Source: Imbricaverruca yamaguchii (lineage: Eukaryota > Arthropoda > Thecostraca > Neoverrucidae). Taken from it: a stretch of 64,000 nucleotides of DNA. Below, piece by piece: positions 12,655-24,029 of this stretch. A model generated the notes under the pieces. It did not search any database. It was not told the origin of the DNA and was given only the letters and a program-made list of their open reading frames with translations. The stretch spans positions 5,691,501-5,755,500 of the forward strand of contig JAOTOL010001661.1 of the NCBI GenBank assembly GCA_034440575.1. Reading direction: 5' to 3'. Position 1 is the first letter of the stretch. Each line of letters starts with the position of its first letter. The position numbers were made by a program, and so were the translations under genes.

Positions 12655-13915
12655 CAGCGTACCACCAGACCTGGCGGTACTCGGCCTGACAGCGTACCAC
12701 CAGACCTGGCGGTACTCGGCCTGACAGCATACCACCAGACCTGGCGGTACTCGGCCTGACCGCGTACCACCAGACCTGGCGGTACTCGGCCTGACAGCGT
12801 ACCACCAGACCTGGCGGTACTCGGCCTGACAGCGTACACCAACGCGTACCACCAGACCTGGCGGACTCGGCGGTACCACCAGACCTGGCGGTACTCGGCC
12901 TGACAGCGTACCACCAGACCTGGCGGTACTCGGCCTGACAGCGTACCACCAGACCTGGCGGTACTCGGCCTAACAGCGTACCACCAGACCTGGCGGTACT
13001 CGGCCTGACAGCGTACCACCAGACCTGGCGGTACTCGGCCTGACAGCATACCACCAGACCTGGCGGTACTCGGCCTGACCGCGTACCACCAGACCTGGCG
13101 GTACTCGGCCTGAGAGCGTACCACCAGACCTGGCGGTACTCGGCCTATACAGCGTACCACCAGACCTGGCGGTACTCGGCCTGACAGCGTACCACCAGAC
13201 CTGGCGGGCGGTACTCGGCCTGACAGCGTGCCACCAGACCTGGCGGTACTCGGCCTGACAGCGTACCACCAGACCTGGCGGTATTCGGCCTGACAGCGTA
13301 CCACCAGACCTGGCGGTACTCGACCTGACAGCGTACCACCAGACCTGGCGGTACTCGGCCTGACAGCGTACCACCAGACCTGGCGGTACTCGGCCTAACA
13401 GCGTACCACCAGACCTGGCGGTATTCGGCCTGACCGCGTACCACCATACCTGGCGGTACTCGGCCTGACAGCGTACCACCAGACCTGGCGGTACTCGGCC
13501 TGACAGCGTACCACCAGACCTGGCGGTACTCGGCCTGACAGCGTACCACCAGACCTGGCGGTACTCGGCCTGACAGCGTACCACCAGACCTGGCGGTACT
13601 CGGCCTGACAGCGTACCACCAGACCTGGCGGTACTCGGCCTGACAGCGTACCACCAGACCTGGCGGTACTCGGCCTAACAGCGTACCACCAGACCTGGCG
13701 GTACTCGCCTGACAGCGTACCACCAGACCTGACGGTACTCGGCCTGACCGCGTACCACCAGACCTGGCGGTACTCGCCTGACAGCGTACCACCAGACCTG
13801 ACGGTACTCGGCCTGACAGCGTACCACCAGACCTGGCGGTACTCGGCCTGACAGCGTACCACCAGACCTGGCGGTGCTCGGCCTAACAGCGTACCACCAG
13901 ACCTGGCATGTTCAT
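12655..13915. repeat. Minisatellite, 35-bp unit
   Basis: About 36 highly similar units close to CAGCGTACCACCAGACCTGG followed by CGGTACTCGGCCTGA. Recurrent variants are GACCGCG, TAACAGCG and a CTCGCCTGACAG unit lacking one G. Because 35 is not divisible by 3, the three frames rotate, and all give long overlapping minus-strand open frames with a period of 35 residues. These are not genes. High homogeneity suggests a young or actively homogenised array. Confidence 0.97.
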
Positions 13916-14136
13916 ATGCGCAACGCTGAGCCGCTCCCCATTAATTGCATCACACTAATGCTATTATTTAGCGAAAGCGCGCACCGAAATCCCTGGTATT
14001 GCTGACCCATCTGACAAACACACATGTTGCATTAACAAGCCACTTGTACACTGATTAGCCCCACGGAGGAGCGATTTTAATTGCCTGCCCAGAACATGCT
14101 TTCATCATGGGAGCGTTGGAAACGTTTTCGTCACGG
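13916..14136. other. Spacer between the 35-bp array and the palindrome
   Basis: Unique-looking sequence of ordinary composition. No exon or element was recognised. Confidence 0.4.
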
Positions 14137-14178
14137 TCCGTGTCGACTCCGTACCATATGTATATATTTACATATACA

Positions 14179-14209
<31 letters not shown>

Positions 14210-14233
14210 CATATGGTGCGGAGTCGACACGGA
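14137..14233. repeat. Inverted repeat (29-bp arms) around a TA tract
   Basis: The left arm 14137-14165 and right arm 14205-14233 are reverse complements with one mismatch. Both contain GTCGAC and CATATG. The loop is an AT-only tract of about 39 bp. It could extrude as a cruciform or be the remnant of a snap-back insertion. Confidence 0.9.
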
Positions 14234-14281
14234 GTCGGCCTGACAGCGTACCACCAGACCTGGCGGTACTCGGCCTGACAG
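14234..14281. repeat. Displaced single unit of the 35-bp minisatellite
   Basis: One complete unit of the array at 12655-13915, plus a partial one, sits directly against the right arm of the palindrome. It is about 320 bp away from the end of the main array and is followed immediately by a TA-rich tract. Confidence 0.92.
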
Positions 14282-14310
14282 TATATATCAATATATATCA
14301 ATATATATAT

Positions 14311-14355
<45 letters not shown>
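14282..14355. repeat. (TA)n tract with ATATCA interruptions
   Basis: Nearly pure AT sequence. The first part contains spaced TCA/TGA interruptions that make it self-complementary, and the remainder is pure TA dinucleotide. Confidence 0.95.
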
Positions 14356-14358
<3 letters not shown>

Positions 14359-15003
14359 AAACAGGCAGTGCTGGTGGGAGTGGCAGTGGTAGTGGTAGTG
14401 TTGGTGGTTGGAGGTATTGGTAGCACAAATCGGAGTCAACAGCAGCGCTTTCACAGTTGTCTGTTATCGACTGCTGGGCAGATGCAGCTATATGTTCCCT
14501 TCATTCGAGCGCATCACTAGGTTCCGAACTACTGGAAACATTGCATCCGGGAATTTCAATCTGACAGAGATTGCCGAGATTGCCTGGCCCAGTGGTCACG
14601 ACCCTGTCGTTCTTGTCAGGTCTAGCAGTATTCTGCAATCTTTAGAAGGAATGCACATCCACGGTCTGATCCAGTGAGCTCACTCTACCACGCGAGGTGA
14701 CATCATGCTTGACCTAGCTGTATGTTGTGGTAGCGACAGCGTAACTATTGTCAGTGATGGTACGTACCTTTAAATCTGGCCACCATGAAACTATTTCTCG
14801 TTTTTCATTGCGTTTCATTTAATTAAATTTCATTTCATTTCATTAAAGATGTCCTGAACGAGTGGTTTTAATGATCGTATCGCGGACTTTGATGGCTTCC
14901 GTGCAGGTCGTAGCTGGTTGTGGCAGTGAGAGCTTAGAGATCAAGACACCGGACGCCGTCTAAAGATATGGCATGTTCCAGAGGCTGATCTAACTTCAAA
15001 ATC

Positions 15004-16300
15004 GTGGCCAACACCAAACACCGAAAATGCCTACGGAGCGTTGTCGAGATTTCCGCGACAACCCAAAACGCTTCCGATCTTTCATCAAATCCCTTGGATC
15101 ACCCCGTTACCAACCTTCTACCTACGTGCACGATGACCGACCATGTTCCAGCCTCACAAATTGCGCGTTTATTGTCAAAACCACGTTCGGTTCCAAATTG
15201 TCAGACCATTGTGTTGGCGCACTACCCGATGTGTCTCCGTTTCTTGCACCCTTCCTGAACGATTTCCCTATCCTCCAGGCAAAATTCAAGTTCTGCTGTC
15301 CAGCGTCGGCAAACATGAGGCCCGTATACCCGACGGACTGAGTGCCTACATTCTGCACGTGGGCGCAGCAGGGCAGGCCATTCCCTTCGAAATCTTATGC
15401 AAATTTTCCATTGTCCAAGGCGAGATTCCCCGACTTCGGGACAACGTTCCCATCAACATCATTCCAGTGTAAAAAAGGGCGACGAAATAAATCCCAGCAA
15501 TTACCACAGCAACTGTCTTCTTCCTGTTTACTCCAAAATTCTGTAAATTGTATTCTTGACTCGCTTTTGGCACATTGGCCATCACTATCGACCATCCAGC
15601 ACGGATTCTTACTTAAGCGCTCCTATATCTCCAATCGCAGAAAATTTGGCAAGCACAGTTGAGACTCCATCGAGGCGGGCGCACAAGATTGACTCTACTT
15701 ACACAGATTATTCACCGGCCTTTGCTGTAGTAAATCACAAGCTTTTGTTCTACAAACTCAAAATGTCCCTAAACGTCACAGGTCTTGGGCACTTCTGCAC
15801 TAAATCTTACTTGGCCAACCGCCGACAGTAATTCATCCTTGACGTCAAGTTTTCGAACTGGATTCCAGCCAAATTCGGGATCCCCGAAGGCAGCCCCAAT
15901 AGCCCACTCCTCTTCATTTGCTTCACCGCTGACCTATCTTTCATCCAGACCAACTGCACCATACTCGCTGACACCAAATTGTACCTTCGAGTCTCATCCT
16001 TAGTCGTCACCGAAGCCCTTCAACCTGATCTGGGCCGTCTCCTCCAGTACAGCATCCCCATGCGATAATCGGCAGCCCTGATCTGCTGTCTGCGTTCAGC
16101 CTGTCTGTGCGGAGGCTCCTGACACGCTCCCTGCTCTGGGGAACGCTCCCTTGCTTTATATTTTGCCAGAGTGAACGCCGTTCGGCGACGTTTGTCCACT
16201 CATATCCCCTCCCTATGGCACGCGTACCTGAACGCTTTTATAACCGCTTATTTTTGTATCACGTCCACTGCGTACTGTTATAAATGTAACGTTCAAAGCT
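15004..16300 (+). mobile_element. Decayed LINE (non-LTR retrotransposon) reverse transcriptase region
   Basis: Pieces of a non-LTR reverse transcriptase can be followed through several frames. At about 15050-15110 is a pre-RT linker with NPKRFRSFIKSLG. At about 15325-15470 are PDGLSAYIL and QGEIPRLRD, matching the PDGISxxILK and GxIPxxWK blocks. At about 15690-15830 is YTDYSPAFAVVNHKLLFYKL, matching the [Y/F]xDxxKAFDxVxHxxLL catalytic block, followed by SYLANRRQ. The first catalytic aspartate is retained, but the second motif (YADD) is not seen and many frameshifts and stops intervene. This is a dead copy, probably of a CR1/Jockey-like clade. It lies in the receptor intron, antisense to the receptor gene. 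Confidence 0.8.
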
Positions 16301-16339
16301 TCATCAACTCGCTTAGCACGAACTTGTAGCATTAGTATA

Positions 16340-16492
16340 CAAGCTGTGTGTGTGTTTGTGCCTGTGTGCGTGTGTGCGTGTGTGCGTGTGTGCTCGGGTG
16401 TGCATGCGTGCTTGTGTGTGCATGTGTGCGTGTTGCGTGTGTGCGTACGTGCGTGTGCATGTATGTATGCGTGTGTGTGTGTGTGTATTTAT
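16340..16492. repeat. (GT)n-rich microsatellite with GTGC/GCGT interruptions
   Basis: A tract of GT dinucleotides interrupted by C and A. It codes only for low-complexity Thr/His on the complement. It immediately follows the LINE relic and may have grown from its tail, but this is inference. Confidence 0.93.
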
Positions 16493-17519
16493 TAGCGGTT
16501 GACTATTCATTGTGAGTTAGCCGTATATATTCCGACTTTAACTGTATTTATTGTGATTGAAGATTTAATTCGCAGAATGCATAAATAATTGGGCAAATGA
16601 GCCTGCTGATGCTCATGGCCATATGAATGCAAATCGTTGCAGGAAGATTACCCTGACAATGGAATCCAGCTTCAACACATTCTGAATGTGATTAGTCACT
16701 ACGCGTTGCACTAGAAGTGCAATCGGCGTACATTATATGGCTGATCAAAGGCTATGAGAACCGGCTTTCTTGAGTGCTGTTATTGCGAGCGAGGCCGAGG
16801 CTCGAACGAGTCTCTGTTTGGTAAGTAGTGTAGCACTGTGTCATCGTCATTTTCTGCTCATCACGGCACGATGCACCATTCAGTCTCTGTGGCACGAGAG
16901 TGGGTGTTTGACTGGACGACACAGGAGTGCATCTACATCTTAGAGGCATAGATTTGAGGAGGATTTTTTTGGGGGATCCATACAGGAGAGGATAACGTGC
17001 TTCCTGTGTATTGCATCAGAAATCCCATTTTCTTCACTTTCCAGTGAGCTTGAAGCATCTTAATCAGAGAGCAATATGTGTACAGTAATTGTTAAACAGC
17101 ATTATCGAACCAGGGAGCGGGAAAAAAGAGGGAGACTTTCTAGAAGGGCATCAATGACAGAACAACAGGACCAGATGTGTCTCTTAAGCCCCGCACGGGA
17201 CTCCAATTGTCTACCTCGTGCCCTTACTCTTCTAGCGTCCCTAATTTCAACTTATACTGTTATCCGATGGTGCCAAAAGCCAAGCACTATTTGCATGGAA
17301 TTTTGGTGGGCAACGCAAGTCCATTCGATATTGCATTTTACAAAGCACAGACACAGAAACAGACACGAACTTGTATTGATGTAATTCACAATGGATTTGT
17401 GGCTATTGGAAGTCTAATAAGATAAAACAGCAGATCAGACAATGTCAAAATCTGTCGACAGTTAAACTGGTGGTCAACTAATTTTTTAAGAATAAAATAC
17501 AGCAGGGCGAACAGCAAAT

Positions 17520-20240
17520 CAGTCTGGCACGGGAGGCCCGTTACACAGGCGCGGCCGTAGATGACGACCGAAGATCGGCACGGCAAGCCGCATCAGCTCG
17601 GGCGGCAACGAGTTGTACGTAGGTGGGGCTCTGGAGCTAAATCGCCTTTTCTCCATCTCAGTGCAGGACCGGGGAACACACAAGTGATAGTCCTGACGGG
17701 TGGTTCGGTCACGAATCTTCGCCACGGTGGTCATGGTCATGGCCATCCCATGACTACGACCTTGCGGCAGATCATGAGCCGGACTCATCATGACGGCGCA
17801 CCTTGTGCGTGAGGAACAGAGTGTGGTATTGGCTAGGTTCTCCGCCCTGAGCCAGCCCAGTCTCCTCAGCAGATCAGAAACATGGTCACACTTTTTGCGC
17901 CCGAAAATTACTGATTCCGAGTAGTTCATTTTTAATGCTTGATAGGTTAGTTTCGGTTCCGTTATCGTACATAGAAATACAGTAGCGCATCTGCGAGAAG
18001 ACCACGGCATTGACCAGTGCGGAGATGACAGCAGGTGGAAGGTTCCTCCTCAGATGCGTGAGGCATCTGACCGCCAAGAACATCAAAACAATGCCGAGTC
18101 ACTTCTGAGACGTGCGAGTCCCAGCTGAGCGAGCGATGGAAAATAAGTAAGATATTTTTGCTTTCCGTAATGGTGGGTAGATCATGATCTAAAGATGTCA
18201 AGTAATATCCAGTAGGGCACACATATTTTGTGGGCTGCCCAATAGCTTCAGCTGTATCTTAGCAGCGTCAATTTTCAGTCCATTTGCTGGAAATCAAATG
18301 TCGACGGAGGCCAAACTGTTTCCATGACGACGTTTTTACTTTCAGATTTCCTACCACCGACCTAAATGTGTATGCGGTAGGCGTATCGAATAACCATTGT
18401 GCCTTTAGCGAACAGGCTGAGTTGGTTAGCGAAGACGCAGTAGAAGAGACGTCCAAGAGATTATTCTGTTAAAAAAAACGCCGATGCTGTTGGGCAACTG
18501 GGCAGATTGTTTTGACGACACACACACTTCAGTGAGGCTGACAATCTGGATGTGCGTTCTGATGAAAAGCCGAAATTCAGGACGTGCCGATGCTGTGGAT
18601 AATACATTTTGACAGGAGTGAGTGGACTATCACATCGAAACGTTTGATCAATTCCAGGAGGCAGAGAAACGACACCTCTTCATCGTCACATGCGGATAGG
18701 ATCTGGTCAGATATGGAGGTCAGGGCGGCTTCCGCCCGGTGGCGAGAACGGAAACCGTGCTGAGTTGGAGAGAGGAGGTGGTTTTCTGACAGATAATTGC
18801 AGGGCTGCTGGTGGACGGCACGCTCCACGATCTTCGCAATGACGGGACGATGGAGATAGGACGGAAATTGGAAAGGCTAGAGAGATCACCGGATTTGAAG
18901 ATGGAATGAACGAGGTCGCGCTTCCAAGAATCAGGAACATCGGATTGAGTAAAACTAGAATTGACCAAACGCAGGAGCACCGGTGCGGTGCATCTGCGTT
19001 CTATCGAGTCAAAGCACGCTCTGAACCTCTGAACATGTGGATGCTGATGCCGTCCTCGCCGCAGGCCGACGAGCCGTTCATCCAGAAGACGACGGCTCGT
19101 AGCTCAGAGACCGACAACGGCACCCGGGTAAACGCACATGCACCGACGTGCGGCAAGCGACAGGAAATACTCGGCGTCGCTTCCATCTAACCTCGTCAGC
19201 CACTCGCGAGCCCACCCGGACAAAAATCGGTTAGGGTCATCACCAGCTGTCCCGTCGAGCAGCTTATGAATGGCCTGCTTCCCGCCGACAAATCACGTGA
19301 TATGGCGCCGCATTGACCTCCGCCCATCCTCACGGATGCGCCGCTCAACATCGTCGCAGCCATCACGCCGTATCGCAGATCGTACAACATGGTTGGCGTC
19401 CCCGTACTTTGTATACTGGTGTCCATAGACGGTCAGTGTACCACGGCGGCGACCCATTAAAGCTTTGGTTCCATCCGACACAACCGGTCACTGATTTTTA
19501 CAGTTGTGATGGCAGCATGGATGTCAATGATGGGTAAAAGATGGCCAGAAAACAGTCCCACTAGAGCGTGACGGAGGGACAATTAAAAAGGGAACCCCAT
19601 TCAGCCAAAAAAGTCATGAAGCAAAACATTCAGATTTGTACGGCGAGATAAAAAAAACTGAAGCGAACAGTGGCGTCGCTCGGTCTAGATCTAGGCATAT
19701 CGACAAAAACATGAACAAATCCATGCGGACTAAGGCTGCAAAATTTGTGTCCGGCAGTACACAATCACACGTTGAAATTATGCCTCCAGGTCTGCAAAGT
19801 CCGCTTTCAGGTCGGTTACATTCCGTCTCGATTGACGGTAAGCGGTGCACATAATGAACCGGCGCTTACTATCTGCCTGAACCAACATCCACAACGTCCC
19901 CAGCTTGCTGTTGGGATGGTCGACAGCCTTGGTAATTTTCAGAGGAAACACGCTGATGCCGTCCATGGAGGTCAGCGCCATTCCGTCATATACTCGCTTG
20001 TCGGAGCGATCGGCACGGTACAGCTGGTACCCAGCCAGCAGCAATAGTCTGTTGGGCGTCACAGGCTTCAGCCAGGTTTGGCCAGGCATGTGTCATTCTT
20101 ATTCCGATGCAGTATGTCAGAAAGTTCCAGTAATTCTGGATCAATGTTTTGGATGTTGAGCACGTCAATGGTGAGTCCTGAACCGGAAGCTGGCCACAAG
20201 TTCCCCTCTCGGCGTTGGGCGACTCTGCTCCCCCGCTTCC
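17520..20240 (-). mobile_element. Decayed LINE with endonuclease and reverse transcriptase remains
   Basis: Read from right to left the order is that of a non-LTR retrotransposon ORF2. The endonuclease region (about 20175-19780) contains GYQLYRADRSDKR and RFIMCTAYRQ. A linker follows at about 19480-19010. The RT (about 18980-18580) contains VPDSWKRDLVHSIFKSGDLS, NFRPISIVPSL and QHGFRSRHRAEAAL, and a damaged catalytic block LLELIKRFDVIVHSLL where LDxSKAFD is expected. The C-terminal part (about 18160-17530) contains LSWDSHVSEVTRHCFDVLGG and an ending RAPPTYNSLPPELMRL typical of the clade. Frameshifts and stops separate the pieces and the first catalytic aspartate is lost, so it cannot encode an active enzyme. 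Clade: CR1/Jockey-like, by my recognition of motifs only. Confidence 0.9.
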
Positions 20241-20404
20241 TAGCACCGGGCGCGCGCCTGCCACGCCTGCTTCGGCCTGGGCACCAAGGCTTCGGCGAGG
20301 CTGGTCGTCGGAGCTCGCTGATAGGCCACCTGGCAGCGCTGACCCAGTGCCGGCGGGCACGCAGTCACCTAGCGACATGCCGCTGTTTCCAGGGTCGCAG
20401 GGAC

Positions 20405-20515
20405 CGGTGCGAGTCGAGTGCCGGGCGTAGGCGGGCGTAGGCGGGCGTAGGCAGGCGTGAGCAGGCGTAGGCACGCGTGGGCAGGCGTGGCCAGGCGTGG
20501 GCAGGCGAACAGCAG
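20405..20515. repeat. Short GC-rich tandem repeat, about 10-bp unit
   Basis: About ten copies of a motif close to GCGGGCGTAG, drifting to GCAGGCGTGG. It sits just upstream of the LINE relic's 5' end (minus-strand sense) and could be part of its 5' region. Confidence 0.8.
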
Positions 20516-21895
20516 GGGCGGCAACCAGCACGAGCGCGCGCACCACAGCCAGCAGCACAGCAAACCGCAGTAAGTCACGGTGACTGGGAACACGCATCAG
20601 TCCATGATGCAACTGAATACTATGGTGTTCGTCTTCGTCCGCCAGAGCTGGTAGGTGGTTGATCACAGTCCTAGGATAGAGCCGGGTCGATGCTGCTCGA
20701 ACTCCCCCACGTGCACACGCCACACAACCCCGCACACACAATGACTGACACCAGAGGCACGGGTGGGACGAGGAGCGCCGGCGCCGTGACCTGACCTCGG
20801 GAGCGGCGCGTGGGCGACTGGGAAGTTATGTGTGCAATGGGTAGCCACGAAACACCTTCAAGGATAACGGCCCACTGTGCATGGTGACTAGATTTATAGC
20901 CACACACTAAACATTAGAAGTTTTTTTTTAAATACAAATGGCCAGGTTCGATTTTCAAAACGTGGTCCTTACTTCCGTCAACATTTCTTTTAAAATAGGT
21001 GCACGGTTCCAGAGACAACGTACCTTGGAAGACTAAATAAGTAATATCGATGACACACTGTGAATTGTGTGTGCAGTATCAGTATCCTGTGTCAACCAAC
21101 TTTTTGATACTTACAAAACCGAGTATCTGATGCATCCATTTGATTGCATTCGAAGGCTGCTGGCAGGCGAAATAAGTTTGTATATTCGTAGTCCCTTCAT
21201 ATGATCTGCAAACACAAAAAGTAGTGTAAACAAATTATTGATAAAACGCATTGGTACATTGATACGACACAACACATTGCTCTACATGTGCTATGCAATG
21301 TACGACAACCAAAGCTTACAGCTGAGAACTAAGCGAATACACAGATGGCTTAAAGTGCTGGCCTTGGTTGAACAGATCACGCTTGCATGAGCCATCGCTC
21401 ATTTTTCGGCACTACCCTCTTCCTGTGCAATTACTTTGGCCTAATGCCTGTGCGAGGGGGCGGATCCCTGCTGATGTATTAACACATTGTCATCCCATTG
21501 GCTAAGCGAGTCAATGGAAAGAGAGAGAAACACATTGGCGTCCCATTGACTCCCCCTCCCTAAGATAGCGCAGATGAGTTCTGGCCAAGAACCTGTCCAT
21601 CTAAGTTTCAGAAATGCAAGACAATTACAAGCATTTACTGGCATGTGAACCTAGGTGCCTACACATCGGAAGATTCAGATCTACATGAATGTGTCTAGAA
21701 AGGCAGCTACAGATGTATGAGCGTGAAAATGAGGGATCAGTGGTGTGCATTTCATGCCCTTTTTGGAATTTCAAAAAAGCATCGCCAGAGTGTCTGCTAC
21801 TGATATCATTGTCTATAATCAGGAAATGTTTTGTTGTGACAGGCGTCAGTACCTACCATATACAACTGGCAAAATTGTGTAGCTCCCTCACCTCT
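20516..21895. other. Intronic stretch without recognised features
   Basis: GC-rich up to about 20830, then AT-rich. No exon with splice signals and family similarity was recognised. Confidence 0.4.
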
Positions 21896-21919
21896 TTCAT
21901 CTCACTCACCCTCTCTCTT

Positions 21920-21958
<39 letters not shown>

Positions 21959-22092
21959 TCCTCTCCCTCTCCCTCTTCCTCTCCTCTCCCCTTTCTCTCT
22001 CCTCACTCACTCACTCACTCACTCACTCACTCACTCACTCACTCACTCACTCACTCACTCACTCACTCGCTCTCAATATTACCCCCCCCCCC
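21896..22092. repeat. (CT)n, (CACT)n and poly-C microsatellite cluster
   Basis: A CT-dinucleotide tract (about 21900-21995) passes into about 17 copies of ACTC (about 22003-22070). A run of ten Cs ends the cluster at about 22092. The strand asymmetry is strong: pyrimidines dominate the plus strand. Confidence 0.95.
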
Positions 22093-22654
22093 AAACAGGC
22101 ACGTTCTCTGGGAACATCATGGATAGCAGTAGGCAACTGTGCTTCCTATATTTAATGGAAAAGAACGTCAGTGTTTTTGATTAAAGCCTTAATCAGGGTA
22201 AAACGTAGGATGCACATACCATTATATCAATCAGGGCGTTTTAAATTCAGAGAATGACCAAGTGACACAAGATCTGCCACCTATTACAGCCCAACGAAAA
22301 AGCTCAAACGAGACACACTGTTAGCACGAAACACGTTTTGTGAACTTATAGGGTTGTGTCTTAGATTCGATGTTTTTTTAATTCATTTGGTATGAATATC
22401 AACAGGTTGGAAAGGTTGTGGTTTCACCGCTTAGCGCGTTTCTCGCAAAGTTGTTTATGGAAACAATGTGCAGGGACCAGAACAATTTCTGACATGGCTA
22501 AGCGAGGGGTCTTGAGCGATGGCTAGGCCTCGTTGCGTGAGCTTAGAGCAGAACGACTTTCTGAACTTCTGTTGCTGGATATGCAGAAGCAGCCTGTGCT
22601 TGGATGAATATGTGGAGTGTCTATAGCTTACACACGATCTTTTCCTCTCTCCAC

Positions 22655-23125
22655 CCCCCCCCCCCCTAACTCTCTTTCTCCTCTCTCGCTTTTTCTTTTT
22701 CTGTCTGTCTCTCCTCCTGTCGTCTCCGTCTCCGTCTCCGTCTCTACCTCTGTTTTTGTCTCTGCCTCCGTTTTGTCTCTGCCTCTGCTTCTGTCTGTGT
22801 CTGAAGATCAACGATGGGTCGGGTGTCTAGATCCCGTGATTTGGTACCTTGCTGATGTTAATTTGTTATTTTCCCTATAAAATCTGAAAATATGTCTTGA
22901 AAATAATGACTTGGACTCTCCTGGCTTCGTGAGAGATATCCAGTCATGTCGCTATCGCTGCGTATTGCTCTTCCTCTTCCTATTCCTCTTCATCTTCCTC
23001 TGCCTCTTCTTCTGCTTCTGCCTCTGTTTCTGGCTTTGTATCTGCCCCTGCCTCCGCCTCCGCCTCCGCCTCCGCCTCCGCCTCCGCCTCCGCCTCCGCC
23101 TCCGCCTCCGCCTCCGCCTCCGCCT
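22655..23125. repeat. Pyrimidine-rich microsatellites including (CCGCCT)n
   Basis: Poly-C with CT runs at 22655-22700, a GTCTCC hexanucleotide repeat at about 22718-22745, CTT/CCT-rich sequence at 22965-23045, and about 13 perfect copies of CCGCCT at 23047-23125. The hexanucleotide gives open frames of Pro/Leu/Arg on one strand and Ala-Glu/Gly-Gly on the other, which are repeat artefacts. The GC-rich sequence just after it (23126-23470) keeps an open frame but has no recognisable domain. Confidence 0.93.
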
Positions 23126-24029
23126 TTCCCCGCCTCAGCTGAGCAGGACGGCGCTTCTGTTGCCGATGGCGGACGAGTCGTCCATCGGCGTTGACCGGCG
23201 GCCGCGTCACACAGCGGCACTGCCGGTGGGTGTTCACAGCCGGCGAGTGGAGTCGATTGTGTGCGCGCCGCCACGCCGCCTGGTTTACGGCCCGTTCGTC
23301 ATGGTTCGCACCTGGGCGTATTTCGGCGGTAATCGTCGCAATCTGGACGGATCGCGGCCGGCCGGCACTATCTGGTCGCAAGCGGCGGCAGCGGCGGCGC
23401 CGGCAATAAGCCGGCCGGCTGGAGAGGCCGATCTGCCGCCGCAGCCGGCATGGCCGGCTGATTAACGAGCCGGCCTCCTTCACCACTTGGCGCTCAAACC
23501 GGGCACGGGTAAATCGTACAGCCCCAGCACGGCCGCAGTGCCGAGACGGTACAGTGTGTCGTTGTGATCTGGGCGGACGATCTGGGCGGCTCTTTTGCCG
23601 TTAGTTTTTGCTGTAAATAATAGCAATCGAAATGAACGAAAATACTAGTTCGCTCTTCACTAAGCAATCATCTTCTCATTCAGTAAAATATCGGAATAAT
23701 CCAATCAGCTTTCTGTGCATCATTATCACTCTTGATGCGACTGTGTGTGACGAAAAACATGCAACTCTGAGCTGACGCAAGTTTGTCAATGTGGCAGACG
23801 CCCTGTGATTCTTCAACACTCTTCTACATCAGCGACCACACCGCACGTCGTTCCGTCATGAATTTACAACAGGATCCAGCCCCGTTCTTTTCCACCACAT
23901 AGTTATACAGCAGAGCCTAATCACGCCTCCTGTCACATATCGTAGTACAGACTGGCTCGTCGGCTGGTCGTTGTGTGGCGGAGTTTCGACAAGCTTCGTC
24001 TCCCGTGTGGCGGGGCCCGACCACGTCTG

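Noticed and set aside
12595..13862. Overlapping minus-strand frames of 150-217 codons with [20 protein letters not shown] repeats
   Set aside because: The 35-bp unit rotates through all frames, so the same text appears in three registers. It is repeat DNA, not a gene.
12655..13915. Possible CRISPR array
   Set aside because: Units are contiguous without unique spacers, and the genome is eukaryotic. The same applies to the arrays at 3.1, 10.7, 24.0, 29.0 and 48.6 kb.
14759..14800. Possible donor GTACGT for the missing receptor exon
   Set aside because: The frame required by the phase has a stop directly before the donor.
22990..23274. Poly-Gly/poly-Ala-Glu protein
   Set aside because: Translations of the CCGCCT hexanucleotide repeat on different frames.
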